64,000 nucleotides of DNA from Flagellimonas amphidinii (GCF_013090115.1 NZ_JABFNN010000027.1:248001-312000), one strand, 5' to 3'; positions 35,643-44,243 are shown, numbered from the stretch's first letter. Numbers and translations: made by a program. The notes: a model not told the origin generated them from the sequence alone.

Positions 35643-38006
35643 TTACTTTTTGGTCAGTGTTAATCGATTTCCAGAACCAATAATAATGGATTTATTACCA
35701 TCAGTTAAAATTTCACCTTTCCCTTCTACTATTGCATAAGTGCCTTTAGATAAAATTACTTGTAATTGCCATTCTGGCTGGGTTTGTTGGATATCGATGG
35801 TCAACTCATCTCCAGTATTTGTATAAAATATAGAGATTTCATTATCCGCAATGGCTACATTTTCCAAAGAAGCAACATCCCAATCACTTGGCATTTCAGG
35901 TTCAATAATAATGGTTTTTTGGTGCGCCGTAGGTTTGATTCCAAAAAAATGCCGAACTACAGGAACTGCAAAAGCATAAATATTCCAAGCTTGGGTCATC
36001 ATGCCATAGTCTGGGGATACTTCATACATGCTGCCGGGGAGCGCATAGCTAAAAGTACGGGACATTCTTTTTAGGTACTCCAAAGCTTCATCTGGGCGGC
36101 CATAATTGCTTTCGGAAACGGCTTGTACTCCTGTAGGCAGTGTCATGACTGCTCCTGTATACGAAAACACTTTGCTCCCCTCAAAAGAACCAAAATCCTT
36201 TCCCGCAGATGCATCGCGATCAATTCCCGTGACGAACATGCCAAAAGGATTGGTGAAATTTTTAGCAGTTTCTAAAGCGATGACAGCTTTTGCGGAATCA
36301 GCTATGCCCATTTCCATGGGTGTGTTCACCACCCAATTGTGGTGTAATACAAAAGGTTTTAGTTGGTTTGAAGGATTGTTTAAGATTTGTTTTTTAGTGT
36401 TTTCCAATTCTTCAATGGCCCAAGGTTTGTTCAAAGTATCTGCACGTACGATAGCATCTTCAATTAAATGAATGGCTTGTTCATCGGTTCCTAAAAAATC
36501 GGCAAATGAGCCAAATTCCTCTGACCAAAATTCTGAATTGATTTTGTTTTTTAGGTTGGCCGCTAGTTCTGCATATTTTTTGCTCAATTCCTGCTGCCCT
36601 AACTCTGTTGCAATTTGCGATGCATCATGAAATGCTCTTTGGGTATAGGAGGCAACATCTATCATTTCACTATCCAAACCGTGAATTTCCATCATGCCAA
36701 AACCATCTGGGAATAGGTTTTTATTGCTATCGTTTTCAGACAATAGCCAATCTAGACCAGCTTGAACGGTTGGGAAATATTTCTGTAAAAAGCTCTTGTC
36801 TCCTGTCCACTTGTACGTTTCCCAAATCAAGGAAGCAAATTGGGGGGTTTCATTGATATTACCCTTGTTGAAAACAGCTCCGTTGGTGGACATTTCATGT
36901 ATGATTTTTCCATTACCATTTACTGCCCTAGAGACACTGTCCAGCAGTTTAATGGTCTTTTCCACAACTTCTCTTTGCCCGACAGCCATGTAACCTTGCA
37001 AGGAATATTCGCTGTCAACACCAAAATACCAAGGATAATCTGGGATTCCCGCGCCAATACCCGTTCCAATTTCTGGAACTGTACGCACTAGCCAATCACA
37101 ATTGTATTTGAGCCATTCAAAAGTTTGTTCCAAGGTTTTATCCGGTATGGTGAGTTTAGTCTGCTCAGCTAAAGCCTTGTAGCGGGCTTTTTTATCAGTA
37201 AGTAAATCGAAATGATTTTGGGCCATTCGATTATAAGTGTCCAGGGCATCTTCTTTGGATTGATAAGAACCTGCAATAAAAAAATTGATGACTGTGGGTG
37301 AATCTCTATCCAATGGGAGTTCATAAGTCAATATATTAGAAATGCCATTTTCTTGTGAAGCTGCTACTGTTTGATGCTCAGTTGGAACACGGTCGGATCC
37401 AAAAATGTTGAGCCAAGGATTGGATTGGTCTTTTACCACCCATTTTCCAGCTTCAAATGAAGCAGAGTCTTTATCATCGATCATTTGGGTTTGCTCTCCC
37501 AACCAAGTGGGCCTAAGGTCTGTATGTCCGGTAAAATTGAATAAAGAAGGAGTGGAATTCTGTTTGGATTTGATGATATACTGAACAACAATTCCTTGCA
37601 ATGCATCTGGCACAAACTGTAAGCGTTCCACTGTAATATTTTTGGAAGGCCATTCAAAACTATGTTTATTGGCAAAGGGATAGTTTATAAATTCTGTAGC
37701 TTGATTTAAACTTAGGGTATCTTTGCCAATTATTAAATCAGCATCAAACCCATCCATAAGTTTTATGGGATGATTCCAAATTCCGCCCATTTCCCCCTTA
37801 ATATGCCAACCAAGATTAGGAAAGCTGCCATTTTGATGGCCGACCATATAAACACGATCACCAGCTGTTACATAAGGAGAGTCCAAATATGCATTTTTCC
37901 CTTTGATGGAGGGAGCATCTGTAAGCAATGTTGATAGCTCGGGCTCTATCTTTTTGGAACAGTTTGCCATCAAAAAAATAAACAGAATGCCGTAAATGAA
38001 TCTCAT
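35643..38006 (-). CDS. Lipoprotein glycoside hydrolase, (alpha/alpha)6-barrel type (MGH1-like)
   Basis: The gene gives 787 residues from the ATG at 38006. This start begins directly with a lipoprotein signal, MRFIYGILFIFLMANCSKK, whereas a start 12 codons earlier does not. After an N-terminal beta-sandwich, the region about 280-640 has the six-hairpin toroid typical of trehalase/GH63/amylo-1,6-glucosidase relatives. Segments include WLKYNCDWLVRTVPEIG, DYPWYFGVDSEYSLQGY, ASLIWETYKWTGDKSF and GLDSEMIDVASYTQRAFHDA. Acidic residues in these loops probably include the catalytic pair. A C-terminal beta domain follows. The likely place is the outer membrane or periplasm; substrate could be an alpha- or beta-glucoside. 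Confidence 0.82.
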   Translation of the reverse strand: MRFIYGILFIFLMANCSKKIEPELSTLLTDAPSIKGKNAYLDSPYVTAGDRVYMVGHQNGSFPNLGWHIKGEMGGIWNHPIKLMDGFDADLIIGKDTLSLNQATEFINYPFANKHSFEWPSKNITVERLQFVPDALQGIVVQYIIKSKQNSTPSLFNFTGHTDLRPTWLGEQTQMIDDKDSASFEAGKWVVKDQSNPWLNIFGSDRVPTEHQTVAASQENGISNILTYELPLDRDSPTVINFFIAGSYQSKEDALDTYNRMAQNHFDLLTDKKARYKALAEQTKLTIPDKTLEQTFEWLKYNCDWLVRTVPEIGTGIGAGIPDYPWYFGVDSEYSLQGYMAVGQREVVEKTIKLLDSVSRAVNGNGKIIHEMSTNGAVFNKGNINETPQFASLIWETYKWTGDKSFLQKYFPTVQAGLDWLLSENDSNKNLFPDGFGMMEIHGLDSEMIDVASYTQRAFHDASQIATELGQQELSKKYAELAANLKNKINSEFWSEEFGSFADFLGTDEQAIHLIEDAIVRADTLNKPWAIEELENTKKQILNNPSNQLKPFVLHHNWVVNTPMEMGIADSAKAVIALETAKNFTNPFGMFVTGIDRDASAGKDFGSFEGSKVFSYTGAVMTLPTGVQAVSESNYGRPDEALEYLKRMSRTFSYALPGSMYEVSPDYGMMTQAWNIYAFAVPVVRHFFGIKPTAHQKTIIIEPEMPSDWDVASLENVAIADNEISIFYTNTGDELTIDIQQTQPEWQLQVILSKGTYAIVEGKGEILTDGNKSIIIGSGNRLTLTKK

Positions 38007-38065
38007 TTTTGAATGCTGTTGGTGATTTATCAAAAGTAGCATTTTGTCTTCATACCGTTTTAAAC

Positions 38066-38099
38066 AAAAAAAGCGACTCCAAATCGGAGTCGCTTTTTT
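38066..38099. terminator. Bidirectional terminator between rng and the glycoside hydrolase gene
   Basis: A perfect 9-base-pair stem AGCGACTCC/GGAGTCGCT (38072-38080 with 38086-38094) is flanked by an A run on the left and a T run on the right. Reading left it begins at the very end of rng (stop at 38098). It can terminate in both directions. Confidence 0.9.
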
Positions 38100-39645
38100 A
38101 TGGTCTTATAGTTTTACCATCTTTATCTTTAAAACGGTATTCTAGGTATTTATAGGCATCCCTAGGTTGGATTTTTATCCATTTTTTTAAATCCATGTAC
38201 CATTTGGTTCTGATAGAAGGAAATCCTTTGGTAAGGTATGCTGCAATAAACGGATGCAAATTCAATACAATTCCGTTCTTGTGGCGTCCTTTTAGGATCT
38301 TTTCCAAATCCGCTTGGATTTTGTCTATCAAGACTATAGGAGCCTCTACTTCAGAACCCGAAAGATTAGGATTTTCCTCGCTGGTCTTTATGTTCATTTC
38401 TGGACGTACCCTTTGTCTTGTTATTTGAACAAGACCAAATTTGCTGGGTGGCAAAATCTTGTGTTTTGCGCGATCGTCCTTCATTTCTTCCCGAAGCTGA
38501 TCAAACAATTTTCGTCTGTGCTCACCTTTGGTCATATCAATAAAGTCCACTACAATGATTCCTCCCATATCCCGTAATCGTAATTGTCTTGCGATTTCCG
38601 CAGCGGCCAAAAGATTTACTTCCAGTGCAGTATCTTCTTGATTTTTGGCCTTATTGGAGCGGTTGCCACTATTTACGTCAATAACATGTAATGCTTCCGT
38701 GTGTTCAATAACAAGGTAGGCACCTCGGCTCATGGAAGCTGTTCTTCCAAAAGAGGTTTTGATTTGACGTTCAATTCCGAATTTTTCAAAGATGGGGGCA
38801 GAACCTGAATACAGTTTTACGATGGATTCTTTTTTGGGTGCAATTTCATGCAAATAATCTTTGATTTGATTATGGAGCGTATCATCATCAACATGAATTC
38901 CTGTAAAGGAATCATTGAATACATCACGAAGAATGGAGGAGGCTCTATTGACCTCTACCAAAACTTTTGATGGATGCGGAGCTCGATGCAATTTTTTGCA
39001 CATTGCTGTCCATTTGGACAACAAATTCTGGAGATCTTTGTCTAGTTCTGCAACTTTTTTGCCTTCTGCAACGGTACGTATAATGACACCAAATCCTTTG
39101 GGCTTGATACTCTTCACCAAACGAATGAGTCGGTCCTTTTCTTCCTTGCTTCCTATCTTTTGAGAGACGGATACACGGTCAGAAAACGGGACCATGACCA
39201 AGTAACGTCCAGCAATGGAAAGCTCTGAACTAATACGTGGGCCCTTAGTGGAAATGGGTTCTTTTACAATTTGTACCAATAGTGACTGATTGGCTTTGAT
39301 AACATCGTTGATGCTGCCATTCTTGTCGATATCTTTTTCAAATGGAAAATCTTTTAGGGAATAATCTTTAAGCTTCCCTGTCCTAACTTTTTTAATGAAT
39401 TTCAACATGGAGGACAATTGCGGACCAAGGTCATGATAGTGCAGGAATGCATCTTTTTCATAACCCACATTGACAAACGCCGCATTAAGACCGGTTACCG
39501 GCTTTCTAATCTTGGCTAGGAAGATATCCCCAACGGAGAAGTTATTGTCGTCTTCATCTTTGTGTAATTCGATTAGTTTTCCATCCTTCAGTAAGGCAAA
39601 ATCGACTGCATCAGGACTAGATCTAACAATTAGTTCTCTATTCAC
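38098..39645 (-). CDS. rng: Ribonuclease G/E family endoribonuclease
   Basis: The 515-residue enzyme takes part in RNA decay and rRNA maturation. The start is a GTG at 39645 (complement CAC at 39643-39645), giving MNRELIVRSSPDAVDFALL, the usual opening of Bacteroidetes Rne/Rng proteins. An S1-like domain follows (about 35-125, with KPVTGLNAAFVNVGYEKDAFLHYHDL). The metal-binding aspartates sit in LHVIDVNSGNRS and IIVVDFIDM, as in RNase E/G, with a small DUF-type C-terminal domain. The C-terminal scaffold of RNase E is missing, so RNase G is the better name. The upstream leader contains inverted and direct repeats. Confidence 0.93.
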   Translation of the reverse strand: MNRELIVRSSPDAVDFALLKDGKLIELHKDEDDNNFSVGDIFLAKIRKPVTGLNAAFVNVGYEKDAFLHYHDLGPQLSSMLKFIKKVRTGKLKDYSLKDFPFEKDIDKNGSINDVIKANQSLLVQIVKEPISTKGPRISSELSIAGRYLVMVPFSDRVSVSQKIGSKEEKDRLIRLVKSIKPKGFGVIIRTVAEGKKVAELDKDLQNLLSKWTAMCKKLHRAPHPSKVLVEVNRASSILRDVFNDSFTGIHVDDDTLHNQIKDYLHEIAPKKESIVKLYSGSAPIFEKFGIERQIKTSFGRTASMSRGAYLVIEHTEALHVIDVNSGNRSNKAKNQEDTALEVNLLAAAEIARQLRLRDMGGIIVVDFIDMTKGEHRRKLFDQLREEMKDDRAKHKILPPSKFGLVQITRQRVRPEMNIKTSEENPNLSGSEVEAPIVLIDKIQADLEKILKGRHKNGIVLNLHPFIAAYLTKGFPSIRTKWYMDLKKWIKIQPRDAYKYLEYRFKDKDGKTIRP

Positions 39646-39647
39646 CT

Positions 39648-39714
39648 GAATCGATTTTATGTTATTCCAGTGGTGTTTTCTGGAATAAATGATTAAACAA
39701 TATGCTGAATCGAT
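39648..39714 (-). promoter_or_regulatory. Repeat-rich 5' leader of rng
   Basis: The leader holds a perfect 9-base inverted repeat TTATTCCAG/CTGGAATAA (39662-39670 with 39680-39688, 9-base loop). It also has two direct copies of TGAATCGAT followed by T-rich sequence (about 39647-39658 and 39706-39716). A stem-loop just before the GTG start could control rng translation or be an operator. This is a structure seen in sequence; its role is a guess. Confidence 0.45.
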
Positions 39715-39781
39715 CTTTTTTCAGACCGATTGAAATTCTTTTTCCCGAATCTCTATGTCAAAGAACGTATGTGTGTAAAAT

Positions 39782-39810
39782 GAAAAAGTAGTTGCAACAA
39801 CTACTTTTTC
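39782..39810 (-). terminator. Terminator overlapping the 3' end of the small basic protein gene
   Basis: A perfect 13-base-pair inverted repeat, GAAAAAGTAGTTG/CAACTACTTTTTC with a 3-base loop, spans 39782-39810. Reading left, one arm includes the last lysine codons and the stop of the 29-residue gene; the other ends in a T run. The terminator therefore doubles as coding sequence. Confidence 0.8.
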
Positions 39811-39890
39811 TTGTGTCGGTTAGCTCTTCTGCGTTTTTTACGCTTATGGGTAGCTACCTTATGTCTTTTTCTTTTTTTACCACTCGGCAT
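39801..39890 (-). CDS. 29-residue lysine/arginine-rich ribosome-associated protein (DUF1713/AURKAIP1-COX24-like)
   Basis: I translated this by hand from the ATG with complement at 39888-39890: MPSGKKRKRHKVATHKRKKR followed by RRANRHKKK and a TAG stop. About two thirds of the residues are Lys, Arg or His. It resembles the tiny basic proteins of Bacteroidetes related to the mitochondrial AURKAIP1/COX24 domain (DUF1713), which bind the small ribosomal subunit in other bacteria as bS22-like proteins. It sits 27 bases after the HU gene, in the same direction, and its stop lies inside a terminator hairpin. Gene reality is well supported; ribosomal role is from family knowledge. Confidence 0.8.
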   Translation of the reverse strand: MPSGKKRKRHKVATHKRKKRRRANRHKKK

Positions 39891-39917
39891 ATGGTTATTC
39901 CTTTAATGTTAGTTTAT

Positions 39918-40208
39918 TTATTTTACTTGAACATTGCTCTTTACACCTTCAACAAAAACTTTGGCAGGTTTAAAGGCAGGGATGTTGTGTGCAGGAATTT
40001 TAATAGTAGTATTCTTGGAAATATTTCTACCTGTCTTTTCTGCTCTTGTCTTAATGATAAAGCTTCCAAAACCTCTTAGATACACATTATCACCATTCTC
40101 CAAGGACGATTTTACCTCCTCCATAAAAGATTCAACTGTCGCTTGCACGTCTCCTTTCTCAATTCCTAGTTTCTCTGAGATTCTAGTTACAATATCTGCT
40201 TTCGTCAT
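39918..40208 (-). CDS. HU/IHF family DNA-binding protein
   Basis: The 96-residue protein has the HU fold. It opens MTKADIVTRISEKLGIEKGDVQATVESFMEEVKSSL, with RGFGSFIIKTRAEKTGRNISKNTTIKIPAHNIPAFKPAK as the core and DNA-binding arm. It bends and packages DNA in the nucleoid. In layout it is closer to the IHF-like HU proteins of Bacteroidetes than to E. coli HU. It is divergent from mutY and upstream of the 29-residue basic protein gene; both may share the promoter at 40242-40249. Confidence 0.95.
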   Translation of the reverse strand: MTKADIVTRISEKLGIEKGDVQATVESFMEEVKSSLENGDNVYLRGFGSFIIKTRAEKTGRNISKNTTIKIPAHNIPAFKPAKVFVEGVKSNVQVK

Positions 40209-40241
40209 TTCGTCTATTTATTTTCTGTTTTTTTAGGCTTG

Positions 40242-40249
40242 CAAATATA
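40242..40249 (-). promoter_or_regulatory. Candidate -7 promoter box for the HU gene
   Basis: On the minus strand TATATTTG fits TAnnTTTG exactly. It lies 33 bases before the HU ATG. A -33 TTTG is not obvious in the A+T-rich sequence further upstream. Confidence 0.5.
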
Positions 40250-40303
40250 AAAATTAAAATTAATCTTTCATTTAAAGCCTTTAATTTTAAGTATATAAAC
40301 TGC

Positions 40304-40311
40304 TACATTTG
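40304..40311 (+). promoter_or_regulatory. Candidate -7 promoter box for mutY-ssb-gldE-gldD
   Basis: TACATTTG fits TAnnTTTG and lies 19 bases before the mutY ATG, with T-rich sequence near -33. It would start the four-gene transcript just upstream of the start codon. Confidence 0.5.
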
Positions 40312-40330
40312 ACCAATAGTATTTTCCTGC

Positions 40331-41368
40331 ATGTCTTTTTCCCATAAAATTTTGGCTTGGTATCATGAACACAAGCGTGATCTTCCTTGGAGAACCACTC
40401 AAGATCCCTATAAGATCTGGCTTTCTGAGATCATGTTGCAACAGACCAGAGTGGCCCAAGGAATGCCGTATTACCATAAATTTTTAGAGGCCTTCCCAAC
40501 TGTAAATGATTTAGCTCAAGCTTCCGAGGACAAAATTCTTAAACTTTGGCAAGGACTTGGGTATTATTCCAGAGCCAGGAATTTGCATGCTACTGCCAAA
40601 ATGGTGGTGAAGGATTATAATGGGGAATTTCCAAACACTTATAAGGAACTCAGAAAATTAAAAGGTGTTGGAGATTATACGGCAAGCGCTATTGCTTCTA
40701 TTTGTTTTGATCTTCCAGAACCGGTTGTTGATGGTAATGTATATAGAGTTTTAGCTCGATATTTTGGTGTAGAATTGCCGATAAATAGCACGGAGGGCAT
40801 CAAATACTTCAAAAGTTTGGCAAGGGAAGTTATGAATGTAGAGAATGTTAGGGATTACAATCAAGGTATTATGGAATTTGGAGCCATTCAATGTGCTCCC
40901 AAAAAACCATATTGCCTACACTGCCCTTTACATGAGAGTTGTGTTGCCTTAAAAGAAAATAAGATTGACAGTTTGCCGGTTAAGTTGAACAAAATCAAAA
41001 TCAAGAACAGACATTTTAATTATTTAGTTTTTGTTGATGATGACAAACGTACTGTTTTGGAACAGAGAATAGGGAAGGGGATTTGGCAGAACCTGTATCA
41101 GTTTCCGCTTTTGGAATCTAATAAGGAGTTGAATGCGTTTGATTTGAAGCTTAAAATGACCGGTCATAATGGCTTCCCTTCTTTGGATTCAATTTCGTTG
41201 TACAATGAGACACCAATTGTTCACAAATTGTCCCATCAACATTTATATACCAAGTTTTGGATATTAAAAACTGAAGAAAATCTAAAAGAAGGGGTTCCAT
41301 GGAAGGAAATCAATTCATTTGCAGTACCGGTTTTAATTGCAGATTTCATCCAAACATTTAAAATTTAG
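40331..41368 (+). CDS. mutY: A/G-specific adenine glycosylase
   Basis: The 345-residue enzyme removes adenine paired with 8-oxoguanine. The catalytic Glu lies in LSEIMLQQTRVAQG, the helix-hairpin-helix is LKGVGDYTASAIASICFD (about residues 113-130), and the catalytic Asp is in PVVDGNVYRVLARYFG. The [4Fe-4S] cysteines are in CAPKKPYCLHCPLHESC with the C-x6-C-x2-C-x5-C spacing. A C-terminal NUDIX-like domain that recognises 8-oxoG is present (from about 220). It starts the mutY-ssb-gldE-gldD run, a conserved order in Flavobacteria. Confidence 0.96.
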   Translation: MSFSHKILAWYHEHKRDLPWRTTQDPYKIWLSEIMLQQTRVAQGMPYYHKFLEAFPTVNDLAQASEDKILKLWQGLGYYSRARNLHATAKMVVKDYNGEFPNTYKELRKLKGVGDYTASAIASICFDLPEPVVDGNVYRVLARYFGVELPINSTEGIKYFKSLAREVMNVENVRDYNQGIMEFGAIQCAPKKPYCLHCPLHESCVALKENKIDSLPVKLNKIKIKNRHFNYLVFVDDDKRTVLEQRIGKGIWQNLYQFPLLESNKELNAFDLKLKMTGHNGFPSLDSISLYNETPIVHKLSHQHLYTKFWILKTEENLKEGVPWKEINSFAVPVLIADFIQTFKI

Positions 41369-41391
41369 TAATTTTGATTAATTGAAGAGTT

Positions 41392-41847
41392 ATGAGTGGA
41401 ACATTGAATAAAGTAATGCTGATCGGGCATTTGGGAGATGAGGTTAAAATCCATTATTTCGAGGGAGGGAATTGTATAGCCAGATTTCCATTGGCCACCA
41501 ACGAAACCTATACCAATAGACAGACAGGAGAGAAAGTAACCAACACAGATTGGCACAACGTTGTAGTAAGGAACAAGGCTGCGGAGATTTGTGAAAAGTA
41601 TCTTTCCAAGGGGGATAAGGTATATGTGGAGGGGCGGTTAAAAAATAGACAATGGCAAGGAGAGGACGGAAACACTAGGTATACCACCGAAGTGCATGTT
41701 CAGGATTTTACGTTTTTATCCACAAAAAAGGAAAGCATGGCCAATGCACAACAAGCACCAGTTCATCCAACTCAAAGCGAACCGGTTAAATCGGTAGAGA
41801 CTCCAACTGTTGAAGAAACTCCGGAAGACGATGACCTTCCGTTCTAA
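41392..41847 (+). CDS. ssb: Single-stranded DNA-binding protein
   Basis: The 151-residue protein has an OB fold in the first 110 residues (MSGTLNKVMLIGHLGDEVKIHYFEGG, TDWHNVVVRNKAAEICEKYL, GDKVYVEGRLKNRQWQG). A flexible, acidic tail ends in DDDLPF, the tip by which SSB recruits repair and replication proteins. It begins 23 bases after mutY. Confidence 0.96.
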   Translation: MSGTLNKVMLIGHLGDEVKIHYFEGGNCIARFPLATNETYTNRQTGEKVTNTDWHNVVVRNKAAEICEKYLSKGDKVYVEGRLKNRQWQGEDGNTRYTTEVHVQDFTFLSTKKESMANAQQAPVHPTQSEPVKSVETPTVEETPEDDDLPF

Positions 41848-41871
41848 AAACTAAGTTTAAAGCAATACATC

Positions 41872-43200
41872 TTGGACCCTGAGCCCCATTGTTTGGCATT
41901 TTTATTTTCGACTTATAGCGGTATATTCACCATTAAGGTAATAGTGCTAGTACTCTTGTTGGGTTGCTCTGCAATGATTTCTGCCGCAGAAGTAGCATTG
42001 TTTGGACTTTCCCAGACAGATTTGAACGAGATGGAGGAAAAGGATTCTGCCAGAGGGAAGATCATTGTGAAACTTCTTAATAAGCCAAAAAAACTTCTAG
42101 CCACTATTTTGATTGCCAACAATGCCATTAATATTGGAATAGTATTGTTGTTCAGCGCTATTGGCGATACCATTTTTTCTCAAGTGAATGAAACTCTTTT
42201 TGGAGTGGTATCCGTTCGATTTGTACTAGAGGTAGTGGTTGCCACTTTTTTAATTTTAATGTTTGGGGAAATACTTCCGAAAATCTATGCCAATAGAAAT
42301 CGTGTACAGTTTTCACACCTTATGGCATATCCGCTTAATTTTTTAAACTCAGTATTTACTCCTTTGAGTTCTCCCATGCGTTCCGCAACAATTTTTCTTG
42401 AAGATAAATTGGGAAGGCAAAAATCCAACCTTAGTGTGGATCATTTGTCCCAGGCACTGGAACTGGCTTCTGAAGGGGATACCACAAAAGAAGAGCAAAA
42501 AATATTGGAAGGCATTGTAACTTTTGGAAATACCGACACCAAGCAGGTGATGCGCCCTCGGATTGATATTTTTGCACTCAATGAGGAGATGAAGTTTCCA
42601 GAGGTATTGGTTGAGATCAAGAAAAATGGCTATTCCAGAATCCCTGTTTTTTCAGAGAACATGGATAATGTTTTGGGCGTTCTTTATGTAAAAGATTTAC
42701 TCCCCTACATCGATCGTAAAAGTTTCAATTGGATGTCACTGATTCGGGAGCCCTATTTTGTTCCAGAGAACAAAAAATTGGATGATTTGTTATTGGAATT
42801 CCAGGATAAAAAGAACCATTTGGCCGTAGTGGTGGATGAATACGGGGGAACATCAGGTATAGTTACTTTGGAAGATATTATTGAAGAAATTGTAGGGGAT
42901 ATTAGTGATGAATTTGATGATGAAGACCTTATTTTCTCCAAATTGGACGATTACAATTACGTTTTTGATGGTAAAACAACACTTAAAGATTTTTATCGCG
43001 TAGTAAAAATTGAAAATGAAGAAGAGTTTGAAGATCAAAAAGGAGAATCTGAAACTATAGCTGGATTTGTGTTGGAGATTTCTGGAAGTTTCCCCAAAAG
43101 AGGAGAAAAGGTGTTTTTTAAAAACTACCAATTCATAGTGGAAAGTTTAGACAAAAAAAGATTGAAACGTATAAAAGTTACTTTGCCAAATGAAGTATAA
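41872..43200 (+). CDS. gldE: Gliding-motility-associated membrane protein GldE (CNNM/CorC-type)
   Basis: The 442-residue inner-membrane protein has a CNNM domain with three or four helices (about 15-190). Two CBS domains follow (VMRPRIDIFALNEEMKF, then VVDEYGGTSGIVTLEDIIEEIVGDI), then a CorC/HlyC C-terminal domain (YVFDGKTTLKDFYRVV to the end). The start appears to be TTG at 41872 (MDPEPHCLAF), matching the usual GldE opening. GldE is linked to gliding and type IX secretion in Flavobacteria, and shares ancestry with magnesium/cobalt transporters. Its stop overlaps gldD by 11 bases. Confidence 0.93.
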   Translation: MDPEPHCLAFLFSTYSGIFTIKVIVLVLLLGCSAMISAAEVALFGLSQTDLNEMEEKDSARGKIIVKLLNKPKKLLATILIANNAINIGIVLLFSAIGDTIFSQVNETLFGVVSVRFVLEVVVATFLILMFGEILPKIYANRNRVQFSHLMAYPLNFLNSVFTPLSSPMRSATIFLEDKLGRQKSNLSVDHLSQALELASEGDTTKEEQKILEGIVTFGNTDTKQVMRPRIDIFALNEEMKFPEVLVEIKKNGYSRIPVFSENMDNVLGVLYVKDLLPYIDRKSFNWMSLIREPYFVPENKKLDDLLLEFQDKKNHLAVVVDEYGGTSGIVTLEDIIEEIVGDISDEFDDEDLIFSKLDDYNYVFDGKTTLKDFYRVVKIENEEEFEDQKGESETIAGFVLEISGSFPKRGEKVFFKNYQFIVESLDKKRLKRIKVTLPNEV

Positions 43201-43747
43201 CACAATCCTGTACATTTTTGTTTTCATTTTTCTTGTGGGCTGCAAAGATGAAGGCCTTCCTAAACCAAAGGCCATGTTACGATTGGATTACCCCAAGGCA
43301 AACTACCAATCTTCAGATATAGACTGTGTTTATGGGTTTGACCAAAACACATTGTCTACCATAAAAGAAAACAAAGATTGCTCATTGGTTTTGGATTACC
43401 CCATGATGAAAGGCTCTATTTTTCTTACCTACAAAAAAGTGGAGGGTAACGTTAGGGAATTATTGATCGATGCCCAAAAGTTGACTTATGAGCATGTGGT
43501 AAAGGCAGATAACATTGCGCCAAAGGAATACCTAAATCCAGAAGCAAAAGTGTACGGAATGTTTTATGAAGTAAGTGGAAATGCTGCTTCGCAATCACAA
43601 TTTTATGTTACGGACAGCACAGACCATTTTGTAACGGGATCTTTATACTTTTATGCCAAACCTAATTATGATTCCATACTTCCGGCTGCCATATATCTTC
43701 AAAACGATATTAAAAGGATAATGGAAAGCCTACGTTGGAAAGATTAA
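43190..43747 (+). CDS. gldD: Gliding motility lipoprotein GldD
   Basis: The 185-residue lipoprotein has signal MKYNTILYIFVFIFLVGCKDEG, with the lipid-modified Cys in the VGC context. The mature region begins LPKPKAMLRLDYPKANYQ and continues through KGSIFLTYKKVEGN and SGSLYFYAKPNYDSILPAAIYLQNDIKR-like sequence, which is typical of GldD. It acts at the cell envelope and is needed for gliding and for type IX secretion. It overlaps gldE by 11 bases, implying translational coupling. Confidence 0.93.
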   Translation: MKYNTILYIFVFIFLVGCKDEGLPKPKAMLRLDYPKANYQSSDIDCVYGFDQNTLSTIKENKDCSLVLDYPMMKGSIFLTYKKVEGNVRELLIDAQKLTYEHVVKADNIAPKEYLNPEAKVYGMFYEVSGNAASQSQFYVTDSTDHFVTGSLYFYAKPNYDSILPAAIYLQNDIKRIMESLRWKD

Positions 43748-43750
43748 GGC

Positions 43751-44176
43751 TTATTCCTTGCCTAGTAAGGTTTCCGCTTTTTCAACACTTGAATTGATTT
43801 CTTCGCGAAGCGCCTTTACTTTTTCTTCCTCTTCATTGAGCCACTGTTGTTTTTCTTCAGTGAGGGCCTTGCCGTTCAGGATTTCATCAGAATCAAATCG
43901 ATCACCAAAATTCATCATCCAATCCATCATAGATTTATGTGCTCCTTGTAGGTCTTCCATGGCAGCTTCATACTGTTGTCCCATTGCAGTGGTATCCACT
44001 TTAGCCTTGAGTTCACCAACTAATTTTCCTAAATGTCCCATTTTTGGCATCACTTCATCATGGATGGCCATTACTTGTTCCATTTGGGAAGGGGATTCAT
44101 CTTTCTTTTTTTCTTTTTTACAGGAAACTGTAGCTACAAAAAGTACGGTTAAAAATAAAGGGATAATTTTTTTCAT
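43751..44176 (-). CDS. Small helical lipoprotein of unknown function
   Basis: The predicted protein is 141 residues from the ATG at 44176. I prefer this to an upstream start at 44206 because it opens with a lipoprotein signal (MKKIIPLFLTVLFVATVSCKKEKKK, Cys in the VSC context). The mature part is charged and helical, with EQVMAIHDEVMPKMGHLGKLVGELKAKVD and EEKQQWLNEEEEKVKALREEI likely to form a coiled coil. Its many Met residues (MSMMDWMMNF-like region) are noteworthy next to the copper-type receptor, but no metal motif is clear. It converges with gldD, only 3 bases away. Confidence 0.7.
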   Translation of the reverse strand: MKKIIPLFLTVLFVATVSCKKEKKKDESPSQMEQVMAIHDEVMPKMGHLGKLVGELKAKVDTTAMGQQYEAAMEDLQGAHKSMMDWMMNFGDRFDSDEILNGKALTEEKQQWLNEEEEKVKALREEINSSVEKAETLLGKE

Positions 44177-44243
44177 TGAAATAGAATTGACCACAAATTT
44201 AAGCATTGATGGGCAATCTTAACCATGCTCCACTACAATACTG

